DNA of 64,000 nt from Galbitalea soli (GCF_010686725.1 NZ_JAAGWZ010000004.1:124001-188000), one strand, 5' to 3'; shown: positions 36,145 to 47,019, counted from the stretch's first letter. Numbers and translations are program-made. The notes: generated by a model not told the origin, from the sequence alone.

Positions 36145-37143
36145 GTGAGCACGCGACCCGCCGTCATCGCCCATCGCGGCGCCTGCGGCTATCGGCCCGA
36201 ACACTCCCTCTCCTCCTACCTCCTGGCCATCGAGCAGGGCGCGGACGCGGCGGAACCCGACCTCGTGGCCACGCGCGACGGCGTGCTCGTCATCCGGCAC
36301 GAGAACGAGATCTCGGGCACGACCGATGTGGCCGATCATCCGGAGTTCGCCGACCGCCGAACCACGCGGGTCATCGACGGCGAGGAGCACCACGGCTGGT
36401 TCACCGAGGACTTCGACTGGGCGGAGCTGGCGACGCTGCGGGTGCGCGAGCGGGTGCCCGAGCTGCGGCCGGAGAGCGCGGCGTTCGACGGGAGGGAGGG
36501 CATCCTGAGGCTCGACGACCTCGTCGCGCTGCTCAAGCGGGCGCCCCGACCCGTGCGTCTCGTCGCGGAGATCAAGCACGCGAGCTACTTCGCGTCGATC
36601 GGCCTGCCGCTCGACGAGCTCTTCGCAGACGGGATCCGCGGCTGGGCGACAGACGGGAACCTCGTCGTCGAGTCGTTCGAGCAGAGCGTGCTCGGCGCGG
36701 TGCGGGCGCGTGGTGTTCCCGGCCGGCTGGTGATGCTGGTCGACACCGCGGGGCGACCCGCAGACCAGCCCGCGCGCGGCGGGCGCGACTTCGCGAGCTA
36801 TCTCACGGCGGAGGGGCTCGCGGCCCTCGCGCGCGAGGTCGACGGGGTCAGCGTCGACGCCGCCCTGCTGCTCGCCGAGCGTGGGGAGGATGAACCGCCG
36901 GGCACGAGCGACCTCGTGGAGCGCATCCATGCCGCCGGGCTCGACTCCTACGCGTGGACGCTCCGCCCCGAGAACCGCTTTCTGCACCCGGCATTCCGGC
37001 GGGGTGACGACCCGGCCGCCCACGGCGACTGGATGACCGCCTTCCGCCTCATCATGTCGACCGGTGTCGACGGCGTCTTCGCCGATCACCCGGATCTCGC
37101 GCTGCGTGCCCGCGCCGCGCTCGGCGTCGGGGGTCGCGCCTAG
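36145..37143 (+). CDS. Glycerophosphodiester phosphodiesterase
   Basis: Releases glycerol-3-phosphate and an alcohol from glycerophosphodiesters. 332 residues with no signal peptide, so probably cytoplasmic. GDPD motifs: IAHRGACGYRPEHS (catalytic His, Arg), AAEPDLVATRDGVLVIRHE (Glu, Asp, second His) and VAEIKH. The long insertion is typical of the larger GDPD subgroup. The GTG at 36145 lies 7 nt after TACCGT. Its product could feed the two GlpD enzymes in the window. Confidence 0.92.
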   Translation: MSTRPAVIAHRGACGYRPEHSLSSYLLAIEQGADAAEPDLVATRDGVLVIRHENEISGTTDVADHPEFADRRTTRVIDGEEHHGWFTEDFDWAELATLRVRERVPELRPESAAFDGREGILRLDDLVALLKRAPRPVRLVAEIKHASYFASIGLPLDELFADGIRGWATDGNLVVESFEQSVLGAVRARGVPGRLVMLVDTAGRPADQPARGGRDFASYLTAEGLAALAREVDGVSVDAALLLAERGEDEPPGTSDLVERIHAAGLDSYAWTLRPENRFLHPAFRRGDDPAAHGDWMTAFRLIMSTGVDGVFADHPDLALRARAALGVGGRA

Positions 37144-37155
37144 ACTTGGGGGGCT

Positions 37156-39492
37156 ATGACTCTCGTCCCCGATGACCGCCTGCTCGAGGGGCTCAACCCG
37201 CAGCAGCGGGAGGCGGTGCTCTATCGGGGCCAGTCGCTTCTCATCGTCGCCGGGGCCGGCTCGGGCAAGACGAGCGTGCTCACGCGGCGCATCGCCGGGC
37301 TGCTGCAGACCCGGGAGGCGTGGCCGAGTCAGGTGCTCGCGATCACCTTCACCAACAAGGCCGCGGCCGAGATGCGGGAGCGCGTCGGTGCGCTGATCGG
37401 GCGCGAGGAGGCGGAGGGGATGTGGATCTCGACCTTCCACTCGGCCTGCGTGCGGATCCTGCGCCGCGAGGCCGAGAACTTCGGCTTCACCAAGAGCTTC
37501 ACGATCTACGACTCCGCCGACTCGCGGGCGCTCATCAAGCGGATCATCAAGGAGCTCGACGCCGACACGCTCGGCTTCACCGTCTCCGGCGTCGCCGGCA
37601 AGATCTCGAAGGCCAAGAACGAGCTCTCCGACGTGGAGAGCTACGCGCGCGGCGCCAACTTCAACGACCCCAACGAGGCGGGTTTCGTCGAGATCTTCCG
37701 TCGGTACACCGAGTCCCTCGCTCGCGCGAACGCCTTCGACTTCGATGACCTCATCGCCCAGACCGTGTACCTGTTCCGGGCGTTCCCCGCCGTCGCCGCC
37801 CTCTACCAGCGACGGTTCCGGCACATCCTCGTCGACGAGTACCAAGACACCAACCACGCGCAGTACGCGCTCATCCGTGAGCTCACCCGCGGCATCGCCC
37901 CGGAGCACGTGCCCGCCGACACCCGCATGGCGACGAGCGCCGATGGCGGCATTCCCGGTGCGTCGCTCACCGTCGTCGGCGACTCCGACCAGTCGATCTA
38001 CGCCTTCCGCGGCGCCGATATCCGCAACATCGTCGAGTTCGAGCGCGACTTCCCCAACTCGCGCGTGATCCTGCTCGAACAGAACTACCGATCCACCCAG
38101 AACATCCTCGACGCGGCGAACGCGGTCATCTCCAACAACTTCGATCGCAAAGACAAGAAGCTCTTCACCACCATCGGGTCGGGCGACAAGATCATCGGCT
38201 TCACCGGGTATTCGGGGCACGACGAGGCCCAGTTCGTCGCCGACGAGATCCAGAAGCTGCACGACGAGGGCGTCGCCTACAAAGACATCGCGGTGTTCTA
38301 CCGCACCAACGCGCAGACCCGGGCGCTGGAGGAGATCTTCATCCGTTCGGCCCTGCCGTACCGGGTGCTCGGCGGCACCAAGTTCTACGAGCGCGCCGAG
38401 ATCAAGGATGCGATGGCCTATCTCATCACGGTGGCCAACCCCTTCGACCCGCTCGCCCTGCGCCGCGTCATGAACGTGCCGAAGCGGGGGATCGGGCCCG
38501 CGACGGAGGCCGCGCTGCAGTCCTACGCCGACGCCAACCAGGTCACGCTGCGCGACGCGATGCGCGACGCCTCGCTGCTCGGTCTGGGTCCGAAGGTGAC
38601 GGGGGCGATCACGGGCCTCGCCCAGATCCTGGACGAGGTGAGCGCGACCGCGGGAACGGCCAAGGTGTCCGACATCCTGGTCACCCTGCTGCAGCGCACC
38701 GGCTTCATCGAGGCGCTGCGCGCCTCCCGTGACCCGCAGGACGAGGCGCGGGCTGAGAACGTCGAAGAACTCGTCTCGGTCACCAAGGAGTTCCAGCGCA
38801 ACAACCCGGAGGGCACCCTCCTCGACTTCCTCACCGAGGTGTCGCTCGTGGCGGCCGCCGACGACCTCGACGACTCGAGCGGCACCGTCTCGCTCATGAC
38901 CCTGCACACCGCGAAGGGTCTCGAGTACGAGGCCGTGTTCCTCACCGGCGTGGAGGAGGGGCTTCTCCCGCACCAGATGTCGGCGAGCGAGGTCGGCGGT
39001 CCGGCCGAGGAGCGCCGCCTGTTCTACGTGGGCATCACGCGCGCCCGGCGGCGGCTCTTCCTCTCCCTCGCCATGACGCGGGCGCAGTTCGGCGAGGTCA
39101 ACGTCGCGATGCCCAGCCGCTACCTGCAGGAGATCCCCGCCGACTTGATCGAGTGGAAGCAGTCGCCGGGCGACGCGACGAGCCGCGGGGGCACGCAGCC
39201 GCGCGCGCTCAACGCTCGCCGCCCCCAGTTCAGCTACGCCTCCTCCTTCAGCGAGCTGCCCGCCGCGCCGCCCCGCGTCAAGACGGAGTGGGCGAACCGG
39301 GTCACCAACACCGTGCGCGACAACGGCGACCTCACGCTGGCCGCGGGCGACCGCATTCGCCACGTCGATTTCGGCGACGGCAGGGTGACCGCGGTCACGG
39401 GCGCGGGGCCGAAGAGCGTCGCCGAGGTGCAGTTCGACACCGCGGGCCGCAAGCGCCTGCTCATCAAGATCGCGCCGATCGAGAAGCTGTAG
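37156..39492 (+). CDS. UvrD/PcrA superfamily 1 DNA helicase
   Basis: A 778-residue 3'-5' helicase for repair and recombination control. SF1 motifs: [11 protein letters not shown] (Q), [12 protein letters not shown] (I), [12 protein letters not shown] (Ia), [10 protein letters not shown] (II), [16 protein letters not shown] (III), LEQNYRST (IV), [17 protein letters not shown] (V) and [14 protein letters not shown] (VI). The C-terminal Tudor-like domain ([12 protein letters not shown] ... [11 protein letters not shown]) is that of PcrA/UvrD1. It precedes sucCD as in mycobacteria. Confidence 0.97.
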   Translation: MTLVPDDRLLEGLNPQQREAVLYRGQSLLIVAGAGSGKTSVLTRRIAGLLQTREAWPSQVLAITFTNKAAAEMRERVGALIGREEAEGMWISTFHSACVRILRREAENFGFTKSFTIYDSADSRALIKRIIKELDADTLGFTVSGVAGKISKAKNELSDVESYARGANFNDPNEAGFVEIFRRYTESLARANAFDFDDLIAQTVYLFRAFPAVAALYQRRFRHILVDEYQDTNHAQYALIRELTRGIAPEHVPADTRMATSADGGIPGASLTVVGDSDQSIYAFRGADIRNIVEFERDFPNSRVILLEQNYRSTQNILDAANAVISNNFDRKDKKLFTTIGSGDKIIGFTGYSGHDEAQFVADEIQKLHDEGVAYKDIAVFYRTNAQTRALEEIFIRSALPYRVLGGTKFYERAEIKDAMAYLITVANPFDPLALRRVMNVPKRGIGPATEAALQSYADANQVTLRDAMRDASLLGLGPKVTGAITGLAQILDEVSATAGTAKVSDILVTLLQRTGFIEALRASRDPQDEARAENVEELVSVTKEFQRNNPEGTLLDFLTEVSLVAAADDLDDSSGTVSLMTLHTAKGLEYEAVFLTGVEEGLLPHQMSASEVGGPAEERRLFYVGITRARRRLFLSLAMTRAQFGEVNVAMPSRYLQEIPADLIEWKQSPGDATSRGGTQPRALNARRPQFSYASSFSELPAAPPRVKTEWANRVTNTVRDNGDLTLAAGDRIRHVDFGDGRVTAVTGAGPKSVAEVQFDTAGRKRLLIKIAPIEKL

Positions 39493-39505
39493 GGCGCGGC
39501 CGGGG

Positions 39506-39567
39506 TCGGGTGAACGCGCGGCTCGGGTGAACGCGGGTCGGGAGAACGCGGGTCGGGCGAACGCGGG
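39506..39567. repeat. 15-bp tandem repeat after the helicase gene
   Basis: TCGGGTGAACGCGCGGC (39506-39522) is followed by three 15-bp copies of TCGGGNGAACGCGGG (39523-39537, 39538-39552, 39553-39567) that differ only at one position (T, A, C). A degenerate copy follows. The tract fills the gap between two convergent genes. Confidence 0.85.
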
Positions 39568-39584
39568 TCGCCGGCGCGGCCGGG

Positions 39585-40331
39585 TCAGCGGGTGCGGATC
39601 CGCCGCAGCAGCCGCCGGGCGGGGGTGCTGCGCAGCGTCCACGGTGTGACCGCGACGAGCGCGCGCACGATCATCCACGCGACGCGGGCGCGGCGACGCC
39701 GGGCCGGGCCGAACTCGAAGCCGTAGGCTTCGCGGATGCCCTCCGGCAGCAGCTCGACAGTCAGCAGCTGCGCCAGCGGCAGCGCCGCGCGCACCCACAG
39801 CGGAGCGACGGCCGGGTGGAAGAGGTCGTGCGCGATCGATCGCGCGTCGTCCGTCACGGTGAGTCGCTCGAGGGCGTCGGCCCAATAGCTCTCGAAGGCG
39901 GCGCGGGTACCGGGCCACAGCGCGGCGGGCATCTGCAGCGCGGTGCCGAGGCGCGCATACCGGGCGTAGACCTCGTCGGCGAGCGGCGTCGGGGTGGGGC
40001 CGAACACCCGCTCGTGCACGAGTCCCGCCGTGTCGTAGAGGGTGGCGGCGACCCAGAGCTGCCGGTCGGCGTCGGCCGCCCCGGCGACCGGGCGATGGGC
40101 GGCGTCGACGTGTCGGGCGACGGCCCGGGAATCCGCCTCGGTGCCGAGCACGACGGCGTAGGCATAGCCGAGCGTGCGCACGAGCCGTTGCACCGGTCGA
40201 TGCGCGAAGTCGCTGTGGCGGGCCACACCGGCCGCGACGACCGGGTCGGCCACCTGCAACAGGATCGCGCGCGCTCCGCCGACGATGAGCACGCCATCGG
40301 CGGCCCATCTCTCCACGGCGGTCGGGCGCAT
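39585..40331 (-). CDS. MpaB-like oxygenase family (DUF2236) protein
   Basis: A 248-residue protein of the latex-clearing-protein/MpaB-like family. Visible pattern: the conserved early segment GGARAILLQVADPVVAAGVARHSDF, then HRPVQRLVRTLGYAYAVVLG, HDLFHP and a basic C-terminus. Characterised relatives bind heme and act as oxygenases, but most bacterial members are unassigned. The ATG at 40331 is the first that begins at the conserved region. It converges on the helicase gene. Confidence 0.8.
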   Translation of the reverse strand: MRPTAVERWAADGVLIVGGARAILLQVADPVVAAGVARHSDFAHRPVQRLVRTLGYAYAVVLGTEADSRAVARHVDAAHRPVAGAADADRQLWVAATLYDTAGLVHERVFGPTPTPLADEVYARYARLGTALQMPAALWPGTRAAFESYWADALERLTVTDDARSIAHDLFHPAVAPLWVRAALPLAQLLTVELLPEGIREAYGFEFGPARRRRARVAWMIVRALVAVTPWTLRSTPARRLLRRIRTR

Positions 40332-40516
40332 GACTCCATGGTCGCAGACCGGCGCGGCGGGGCGCCCGCACCGCGCAGTGGCAGAGGCCGTGCACGGATC
40401 ATCCATCGGGGGCGAGTAGAGTTTGCGGTGGCCAAAGTCTCTTGACGTCGAACTATCTCGAGGTCGAGACAGGTCACCGTTCACATAAGCCATCGACACG
40501 CGATTGGACAAGCAGC

Positions 40517-41680
40517 GTGGATCTTTTCGAGTATCAGGCCAGGGACCTTTTCGAGGCGTACGGTGTGCCCGTACTGGCCGGCATCATCGCCGACACCCCT
40601 GAGGAGGCGAAGGCCGCCGCCGAGAAGATCGGCGGAACCGTCGTCGTCAAGGCGCAGGTCAAGGTCGGCGGTCGCGGAAAGGCGGGCGGCGTCAAGGTCG
40701 TCCACACGCCCGACGACGCGTTCACCGCGGCTCAGGCGATCCTGGGTCTCGACATCAAGGGCCACGTGGTGCAGCGCGTCATGGTCGCCGCGGGTGCCCG
40801 CATCGCCCAGGAGTTCTACTTCTCGGTGCTGCTCGACCGCGCCAACCGCTCCTACCTGTCGCTCTGCAGCGTCGAGGGCGGCATGGAGATCGAGGAGCTC
40901 GCGGTCGAGCGCCCCGATGCCCTCGCCCGCGTCGAGGTCGTGCCGGGCGTCGGCATCGACCTCGAGAAGGCGCGTGAGATCGCGATCGCCGGGCACTTCC
41001 CGGCCGAGCTGGTCGAGAAGGTCGCGCCCGTCATCGTGAAGCTCTACAACGTGTACAAGGGTGAGGACGCGACGCTCGTCGAGGTCAACCCGCTCGTGCT
41101 CACCGAGGACGGCCAAGTCCTGGCCCTCGACGGCAAGGTCTCCCTGGACGAGAACGCCGACTTCCGTCACCCGGCCCACGAGGCGCTCGAGGATGCGGCT
41201 GCCGCCGACCCGCTCGAGGCCAAGGCCAAGGCCTCCGGGCTCAACTACGTGAAGCTCGACGGCGAGGTCGGCATCATCGGCAACGGGGCCGGGCTGGTCA
41301 TGTCGACCCTCGATGTCGTGAGCTACGCGGGCGAGCGCCACGGCGGCGTGAAGCCCGCCAACTTCCTCGACATCGGCGGCGGAGCATCCGCCGAGGTCAT
41401 GGCACGGGGCCTCGACGTCATCCTGGGCGACCCGCAGGTCAAGAGCGTGTTCGTGAACGTGTTCGGCGGCATCACGGCGTGCGACGCGGTCGCCAACGGC
41501 ATCGTGGGCGCGCTCGCGACCCTCGGCGACACCGCGAGCAAGCCGCTCGTCGTGCGCCTCGACGGCAACAAGGTGGAGGAGGGCCGGCAGATCCTCCGCG
41601 ACGCCGCGCATCCGCTCGTCTCGCTCGCCGACACCATGGACCAGGGCGCCGACAAGGCCGCCGAGCTGGCGAACCGCTGA
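40517..41680 (+). CDS. sucC: Succinyl-CoA synthetase beta subunit
   Basis: TCA-cycle enzyme with SucD: succinyl-CoA to succinate with NTP formation. 387 residues from the GTG at 40517 ([12 protein letters not shown]). ATP-grasp motifs: [45 protein letters not shown], and the C-terminal ligase part [13 protein letters not shown] and [13 protein letters not shown]. The start is fixed by the conserved N-terminus; upstream in-frame ATGs would add unrelated residues. Confidence 0.97.
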   Translation: MDLFEYQARDLFEAYGVPVLAGIIADTPEEAKAAAEKIGGTVVVKAQVKVGGRGKAGGVKVVHTPDDAFTAAQAILGLDIKGHVVQRVMVAAGARIAQEFYFSVLLDRANRSYLSLCSVEGGMEIEELAVERPDALARVEVVPGVGIDLEKAREIAIAGHFPAELVEKVAPVIVKLYNVYKGEDATLVEVNPLVLTEDGQVLALDGKVSLDENADFRHPAHEALEDAAAADPLEAKAKASGLNYVKLDGEVGIIGNGAGLVMSTLDVVSYAGERHGGVKPANFLDIGGGASAEVMARGLDVILGDPQVKSVFVNVFGGITACDAVANGIVGALATLGDTASKPLVVRLDGNKVEEGRQILRDAAHPLVSLADTMDQGADKAAELANR

Positions 41681-41717
41681 CCGGCCGCGACTTCAGGATT
41701 ACGAGGGAAATAGGAAC

Positions 41718-42605
41718 ATGTCGATCTTTCTGAACAAGGACTCGAAGGTCATCGTGCAGGGCATCACCGGCGGTGAGGGCACGAAGCACACGGCGCTCAT
41801 GCTGAAGGCGGGCACCCAGGTCGTGGGCGGCGTCAACGCGCGCAAGGCGGGAACGACCGTCAGCCACGGCGATGTCGAGCTGCCGGTCTTCGGCACCGTC
41901 TCCGAGGCGATCGAGAAGACCGGGGCCGACGTCTCCATCGTCTTCGTGCCGCCGGCCTTCGCGAAGGACGCGGTGGTCGAGGCCATCGAGGCCGAGATCC
42001 CGCTCGTCGTGGTCATCACCGAGGGCATCCCCGTGCAGGACTCCGCGGAGTTCTGGGCGCTCGCCAAGGCCAAGGGCGGCACCACCCGCATCATCGGCCC
42101 GAACTGCCCCGGCATCATCACGCCCGGCGAGTCGCTCGTCGGCATCACCCCGGCGACGATCACCGGCAAGGGCCCGATCGGACTCGTCTCCAAATCGGGC
42201 ACCCTCACCTACCAGATGATGTTCGAGCTGCGCGATCTGGGCTTCTCGACCGCGATCGGCATCGGTGGCGACCCGATCATCGGCACCACGCACATCGACG
42301 CGCTCGAGGCCTTCCAGGCCGACCCCGAGACGAAGGCGATCGTCATGATCGGCGAGATCGGCGGCGACGCCGAGGAGCGGGCGGCCGACTACATCCGGGC
42401 CAACGTGACCAAGCCGGTCGTCGCCTACGTCGCCGGATTCACGGCCCCCGAGGGCAAGACGATGGGCCACGCCGGCGCGATCGTCTCCTCGGGCGCGGGC
42501 ACCGCACAGGGCAAGAAGGAGGCCCTCGAGGCCGCGGGCGTGAAGGTCGGCAAGACGCCGAGCGAGACCGCCCAGCTCATGCGCGAGGTCTTCGCCGCTC
42601 TCTAG
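41718..42605 (+). CDS. sucD: Succinyl-CoA synthetase alpha subunit
   Basis: A 295-residue CoA-binding subunit that forms the phosphohistidine. Motifs: [15 protein letters not shown] (CoA), [22 protein letters not shown] and the active-site [13 protein letters not shown] (His). It lies 37 nt after sucC with GAGGGAAATAGGAAC before the ATG. Its stop overlaps the convergent Rieske oxygenase stop by 4 nt. Confidence 0.98.
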   Translation: MSIFLNKDSKVIVQGITGGEGTKHTALMLKAGTQVVGGVNARKAGTTVSHGDVELPVFGTVSEAIEKTGADVSIVFVPPAFAKDAVVEAIEAEIPLVVVITEGIPVQDSAEFWALAKAKGGTTRIIGPNCPGIITPGESLVGITPATITGKGPIGLVSKSGTLTYQMMFELRDLGFSTAIGIGGDPIIGTTHIDALEAFQADPETKAIVMIGEIGGDAEERAADYIRANVTKPVVAYVAGFTAPEGKTMGHAGAIVSSGAGTAQGKKEALEAAGVKVGKTPSETAQLMREVFAAL

Positions 42606-43660
42606 GAATTCTCCGGGGCCGGCCGGAACTCCCCCGTGACGAAGTCGCTCCACAGGCGGCGGATCGCGAGGGAGTTCCGGTCGGCTTTTGCGTGCGCGTT
42701 GAGGTGGGGCGCGAGCGGGTACTCCTTCGGCAGCGACTCGAGGAGATCGCGATCCTCCGTCTCGACCCGCTCGTCGAAGGCGAGGATATCGGCGGCCGGC
42801 CGGTCGCTCTCGCCGTCGTTGCGCAGCACCGTCTGGGTGAGCTGGCAGTGCTCGTCGTCGATCGGCGTGATCGCCTTGATCATGATGTGCACCAGGCCGT
42901 CTGGATAGGTGATGCTGATGTGCCCGAAGAAGGGCAGGTACAGGCGGGAGAGGGAGCGGCGCACGGTTGCGCCGGACTCGCCGGGACGGGCATCCACCGG
43001 CACTTCTCCGTAGGTCTGCAAGCCGTAGGCGGTGCGGGTGACCTCCGTCTCGGTGAGCTCGGGCTTGCTGCGGTCGCCGAAGGTGTTGGCGTGCACGAAG
43101 GCCACGTGGCCGCCGTCGAAGTTGTTCTCGAGCAGGTGGGCCGCGGAGCAGTCGAAGTGCCACTCCGCCTCCGGCACCACGCGCCAGCCCTCGGCGTCGA
43201 ACTCCGGGATCGGCGGGATATCGGCGAGCGGACCGCCCTCATCGGCACCCGCGAGGCACACCCACACCATGCCGTAGCGCTCCTGCGAGGAGACCATGGT
43301 GAGCCCGCTCTTGGTCGGGTGCGGTGCGACCGGGAACTGCGGAATCCGCTGCGTCTCGCCGTTCCTGTCCCACTCCCAGCCGTGATAGGGGCACACGAGG
43401 TGGCAGTTCTCGATCCACCCCTTCGAGAGCGGCGCATCCCGATGGGCGCAGCGGTCGAGCGCCACGCTCACCGCGGAGTCGGGGGTGGCACGCCACACGA
43501 CGACCCGGGTGCCCAGCAGGGTGCGCGCGATGGGCCGGTCGCTCACCGCGGAGGCGAACGAGACCGCGTACCAGAACCGCCGGAAGAGCGGCTGCTCGCT
43601 CAGGCGGAGGTGCTCGGGGCCGTGGTGGCGTGTGACGCGGGCGGGCGCAGAAGTGGTCAT
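42602..43660 (-). CDS. Rieske non-heme iron oxygenase, alpha subunit
   Basis: A 352-residue aromatic-ring-hydroxylating type oxygenase. The N-terminal Rieske [2Fe-2S] ligands are in CAHRDAPL and CPYHGWEWD. The mononuclear iron motif appears in [14 protein letters not shown] (D-x2-H-x4-H). No beta subunit, ferredoxin or reductase gene is adjacent, so it resembles the single-component type (VanA/KshA-like) and must borrow electrons. Substrate unknown. The ATG at 43660 is divergent from the orphan dhaL. Confidence 0.9.
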   Translation of the reverse strand: MTTSAPARVTRHHGPEHLRLSEQPLFRRFWYAVSFASAVSDRPIARTLLGTRVVVWRATPDSAVSVALDRCAHRDAPLSKGWIENCHLVCPYHGWEWDRNGETQRIPQFPVAPHPTKSGLTMVSSQERYGMVWVCLAGADEGGPLADIPPIPEFDAEGWRVVPEAEWHFDCSAAHLLENNFDGGHVAFVHANTFGDRSKPELTETEVTRTAYGLQTYGEVPVDARPGESGATVRRSLSRLYLPFFGHISITYPDGLVHIMIKAITPIDDEHCQLTQTVLRNDGESDRPAADILAFDERVETEDRDLLESLPKEYPLAPHLNAHAKADRNSLAIRRLWSDFVTGEFRPAPENS

Positions 43661-43750
43661 GCGCGATCGTCGCACGGCCGTGTTACCCCGGTGTTTCCCT
43701 TTCGTTATCGCTGCACTGCGCGGCAGCGCGGGATGCCCCGCGGCCGTCAT

Positions 43751-43756
43751 TACACT
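43751..43756 (+). promoter_or_regulatory. Candidate -10 box of the orphan dhaL
   Basis: TACACT ends exactly 6 nt before the ATG at 43763, so transcription would start on the initiation codon. No Shine-Dalgarno is visible. The same spacing recurs at several other genes of the window. Confidence 0.5.
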
Positions 43757-43762
43757 CTGGTC

Positions 43763-44410
43763 ATGGCCGCCACACCATCACCCGACGTGACGTTCGACCA
43801 GTTGGTGAACTGGATGATCGCCTTCGACTCGCTCCTCATCGAGCAGCGGGCGCTCCTCACCGAGCTCGACGTGGCGATCGGAGACGGCGACCACGGCTCG
43901 AACATGGTGCGCGCGATGGCGACCGCGTCGGCGCGCTACGACTCCGAGGAGCCCGACCACCTCGACACCCTCTTCCGCATCATCGCCTCGGGGATGCTGA
44001 GCGGCGCGGGCGGCGCCGGCGGCACTCTCTTCGCGCGCTTCTTCCAGGGCCTCGCCGAGAGTCTGGGGCACGTGACCGCGACGGATGCGCGCGGACTCGC
44101 GAGTGCGCTCGTCGCCGGGGAGACGGGCATCGTCGAGCTCGCGCATCCGGAGGTCGGCGACAAGACGCTGTACGACGCGCTCGCGCCCGCGGTGGCGGAG
44201 TTCGTGGAGGCCATCGGCAACGGGCTCAGCTCCGGTGCCGCCGCGCGCCGGGCCGCGGACGCCGCGGCCCGCGGAACCGAGTCGACACGGTCGCTCGTCG
44301 GCCAGAAGGGCCGCCCCAGTCATCTGGGCGAGCGGAGCGCGGGGCACATCGACCCGGGGGCGATGTCGGTCGCCCTGCTGTTTCAAGCGCTCGAGTCCGC
44401 GCTGCGCTGA
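43763..44410 (+). CDS. Orphan DhaL-type (DAK2) dihydroxyacetone kinase subunit
   Basis: A 215-residue helical DAK2 domain, the ADP-binding subunit that in PTS-dependent Dha kinases carries the nucleotide phosphorylated by DhaM. The metal/nucleotide motif ELDVAIGDGDHGSNMVR and the C-terminal QKGRPSHLGERSAGHIDPGAMS are intact. It has no dhaK or dhaM beside it and stands alone opposite glpK; the full dhaKLM set lies 7 kb away. It could replace DhaL under other conditions, or regulate, as DhaL does with DhaR in E. coli. The role is inferred. Confidence 0.88.
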   Translation: MAATPSPDVTFDQLVNWMIAFDSLLIEQRALLTELDVAIGDGDHGSNMVRAMATASARYDSEEPDHLDTLFRIIASGMLSGAGGAGGTLFARFFQGLAESLGHVTATDARGLASALVAGETGIVELAHPEVGDKTLYDALAPAVAEFVEAIGNGLSSGAAARRAADAAARGTESTRSLVGQKGRPSHLGERSAGHIDPGAMSVALLFQALESALR

Positions 44411-44431
44411 CCGCCGGCCGGACGTGACGAA

Positions 44432-44559
44432 GCCCCGGCGGGCGGAGTCACCACCGCTGCGCCCGCCGGGGCCTGTCGGGCCGTCGCCCCGGGACGCACT
44501 GGGCTGTCCCGGGACGACGGTGTCGTGCACGGTCGCCCCGCGCGGCGGCGGGGCGACCG
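44432..44559. terminator. Three consecutive perfect hairpins between dhaL and glpK
   Basis: Stem 1: GCCCCGGCGGGCG (44432-44444) with CGCCCGCCGGGGC (44460-44472), 13 bp. Stem 2: 44483-44495 with 44506-44518, GTCG/CGAC plus CCCGGGAC/GTCCCGGG flanking one mismatch. Stem 3: CGGTCGCCCC (44530-44539) with GGGGCGACCG (44550-44559), 10 bp. They fill the 164-nt gap between convergent genes and should stop transcription from both sides. Confidence 0.8.
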
Positions 44560-44574
44560 AGGTGGAGCCTGGCG

Positions 44575-46089
44575 CTACAGCACGTCCTCGTCGACCCAGT
44601 CGAAGGTCTTCGTGACGGCCTTCTTCCAGAGACGCATCTGACGGTCACGCTCGGAGTCGTCCATGTTGGGCGTCCAGCGGCTGTCCTCCTGCCAGTTCTT
44701 GCGCAGGTCATCCAGGTCGCTCCAGAAGCCCACCGCGAGGCCCGCGGCGTAGGCGGCCCCGAGCGCGGTGGTCTCCGCGACGACCGGGCGGACGACCGGC
44801 ACACCGAGGATGTCGGCCTGGAACTGCATGAGCGTGTTGTTCGCGATCATGCCGCCGTCGACCTTGAGCTCGGTGAGCGGTACGCCGGAGTCGGCGTTGA
44901 CCGCGTCGAGCACCTCGCGGGTCTGGAACGCCGTCGCCTCGAGGGCGGCACGCGCGATGTGACCCTTGTTGACGTACCGGGTGAGCCCGACCAGCGCACC
45001 ACGGGCATCCGCGCGCCAGTACGGCGCGAAGAGTCCCGAGAACGCGGGCACGAAGTACACGCCGCCGTTGTCGTCGACCGTCTTGGCGAGTTCTTCGATC
45101 TCGGGCGCGCTCTTGATGAGCCCCAGGTTGTCGCGGAGCCACTGCACCAGCGAGCCGGTGACGGCGATCGAGCCCTCAAGCGCGTAGTGCGCGGGCTGGT
45201 CGCCGAGCTTGTAGCCGAGCGTGGTCAACAGGCCGTTCTTCGAGTGGACGATCTCCGTGTCCGTGTTGAAGATCAGGAAGTTGCCCGTGCCGTAGGTGTT
45301 CTTCGCCTCACCCTGGTCGAACGCCGCCTGGCCGAACGTGGCCGCCTGCTGGTCACCGAGGATGCCCGCGACGGGCACCTCGCGCAGGAGGCTGTTCGAC
45401 TCCGCCATGCCGTACACCTCGGAGGAGCTGCGGATCTCCGGCAGCATCGAGGCGGGAACCCCGAAGATGTCGAGGATGTCCTGCCGCCACGAGAGCGTCT
45501 CCAGATCCATGAACAGCGTGCGGCTGGCGTTCGTCACGTCCGTCGCGTGCACGCCGCCGTTCACCCCGCCGGTGAGGTTCCACAGCACCCAGGTGTCGGT
45601 GGTACCGAACAACAGATCCCCGGCCTCCGCCTTCGCGCGGGCGCCCTCGACGTTGTCGAGGATCCACACGATCTTGGTGCCCGAGAAGTAGGTCGCGAGC
45701 GGGAGGCCCACGATCTGCTTGAAGCGCTCGACGCCACCGTCGGCCGCGAGCTTGTCGACGATCGACTGGGTGCGGGTGTCCTGCCAGACGATGGCGTTGT
45801 ACACCGGCTCGCCCGTGTTCTTATCCCACACCACCGCGGTCTCGCGCTGGTTGGTGATGCCGATCGCAGCGATGTCGTGGCGGGTCAGATTGGCCTTCGA
45901 GAGCGCCTGGCCGATCACCTCACGAGTGTTGTTCCAGATCTCCTTCGGGTCGTGCTCGACCCAGCCGGCCTTCGGGAAGATCTGCTCGTGTTCGAGCTGG
46001 CCGGTCGAGATGATCGATCCAGACTTGTCGAAGATGATCGCCCGGGAACTGGTGGTTCCCTGGTCGATCGCCAATACGTAGTCGCTCAT
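44575..46089 (-). CDS. glpK: Glycerol kinase
   Basis: Phosphorylates glycerol to sn-glycerol-3-phosphate. 504 residues, standard for the FGGY family. Motifs: [16 protein letters not shown] (phosphate 1), [51 protein letters not shown] and [26 protein letters not shown] precedes the ATG at 46089. It lies 50 nt downstream of glpF in the same operon. In Firmicutes, PTS HPr phosphorylates a His in GlpK (H-E-D type loop); I see no exact match here. Confidence 0.98.
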   Translation of the reverse strand: MSDYVLAIDQGTTSSRAIIFDKSGSIISTGQLEHEQIFPKAGWVEHDPKEIWNNTREVIGQALSKANLTRHDIAAIGITNQRETAVVWDKNTGEPVYNAIVWQDTRTQSIVDKLAADGGVERFKQIVGLPLATYFSGTKIVWILDNVEGARAKAEAGDLLFGTTDTWVLWNLTGGVNGGVHATDVTNASRTLFMDLETLSWRQDILDIFGVPASMLPEIRSSSEVYGMAESNSLLREVPVAGILGDQQAATFGQAAFDQGEAKNTYGTGNFLIFNTDTEIVHSKNGLLTTLGYKLGDQPAHYALEGSIAVTGSLVQWLRDNLGLIKSAPEIEELAKTVDDNGGVYFVPAFSGLFAPYWRADARGALVGLTRYVNKGHIARAALEATAFQTREVLDAVNADSGVPLTELKVDGGMIANNTLMQFQADILGVPVVRPVVAETTALGAAYAAGLAVGFWSDLDDLRKNWQEDSRWTPNMDDSERDRQMRLWKKAVTKTFDWVDEDVL

Positions 46090-46139
46090 CCGAGTTAACT
46101 CCTTTGTTGTTTGGTACTGATGGGGGTGGATGGAGCCGG

Positions 46140-46907
46140 TCAGGCCGTGGTGATGGGCAGCAGCAGCAGTGACAGCCACCCGGCCAGGAGGCCGCCGATG
46201 ATGGGGCCGACGACCGGGACCCACGCGTACGACCAGTCACTCGATCCCTTGCCCTTGATCGGCAGGAAGGCGTGGGCGATGCGCGGACCGAGGTCACGTG
46301 CCGGGTTGATCGCGTACCCCGTCGGGCCACCGAGCGAGGTGCCGATGACGATGACGAGGAGCGCGACGGGGAGGGCGCCGAGGGCCGCGAGGCCACCGGT
46401 CGCGCCCTGACGGCCGCCGCCGAAGGCGAGGACGACGAACACGAGCACGAAGGTTCCGATGATCTCGGTCACGAGGTTCCACGCGTAGCTGCGGATCGCG
46501 GGACCGGTGGAGAAGACGCCGAGCTTGTTGGCCGGCTCCGGCTCCTCATCGAAGTGCTTCTTGTACGCCAGCCAGCAGACCACGGCGCCGAGGATGGCAC
46601 CGATGAACTGACCCGCGATATAGGTGAGGACAGAACCGAGACTCACCGCGACACCGAGACCGAAGGTCTTGGCTCCGCTCGCCACGAGCCCGAGCGTGAC
46701 CGCCGGGTTGAGGTGAGCACCGGAGTTGTACGCGACGGTGACACCGGCGAAGACCGCGAGGCCCCAGCCGATCGTCACCATGAGGAATCCGCCGTTGAAT
46801 CCCTTGTTCTTGATGAGGGCGACGTTCGCGACGACACCCGTTCCGAGGAGGACCAGGGTCCCCGTCCCGACGATTTCCGAGAGGAAATCAATTGCTAGTT
46901 TGTCCAC
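46140..46907 (-). CDS. glpF: Glycerol facilitator (aquaglyceroporin, MIP family)
   Basis: A 255-residue channel with six helices. The two pore half-helices carry NPA boxes in [12 protein letters not shown] and [12 protein letters not shown]. Asp after NPAR is the aquaglyceroporin signature and favours glycerol over water. The GTG at 46907 follows AGG and gives V-D-K-L-A-I-D-F. It is transcribed with glpK directly downstream. A perfect hairpin at 46936 separates it from glpD. Confidence 0.95.
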   Translation of the reverse strand: MDKLAIDFLSEIVGTGTLVLLGTGVVANVALIKNKGFNGGFLMVTIGWGLAVFAGVTVAYNSGAHLNPAVTLGLVASGAKTFGLGVAVSLGSVLTYIAGQFIGAILGAVVCWLAYKKHFDEEPEPANKLGVFSTGPAIRSYAWNLVTEIIGTFVLVFVVLAFGGGRQGATGGLAALGALPVALLVIVIGTSLGGPTGYAINPARDLGPRIAHAFLPIKGKGSSDWSYAWVPVVGPIIGGLLAGWLSLLLLPITTA

Positions 46908-46935
46908 ATTGACCTGCCTTATTGTGTGCGTCGGA

Positions 46936-46951
46936 CCGCTCGGGCGAGCGG
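46936..46951 (-). promoter_or_regulatory. Hairpin/palindrome upstream of glpF
   Basis: CCGCTCG-GG-CGAGCGG is a perfect 7-bp inverted repeat (46936-46942 with 46945-46951) in the 112-nt gap between glpD and glpF. It may end glpD transcripts partially or serve as an operator; the sequence alone does not decide. CAATAA lies between it and the GTG and could be a -10. Confidence 0.4.
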
Positions 46952-47019
46952 CCGCATTGATCGTCGGGGCGGAGGAAGACGCCTGCGTCCCGCCTCGTCG
47001 ACCAAGTCCTCGTATTCGG

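Noticed and set aside
35905-40395. A 1496-codon open frame on the minus strand
   Set aside because: It runs antisense through GDPD and the helicase, has low-complexity Arg/Gly/Asp-rich translation and no domain; it is a high-GC shadow of real genes.
46936-46951. Inverted repeat as a second SorC operator
   Set aside because: Its sequence is unrelated to TGCACATATGTGCA, so the same regulator is unlikely to bind both.
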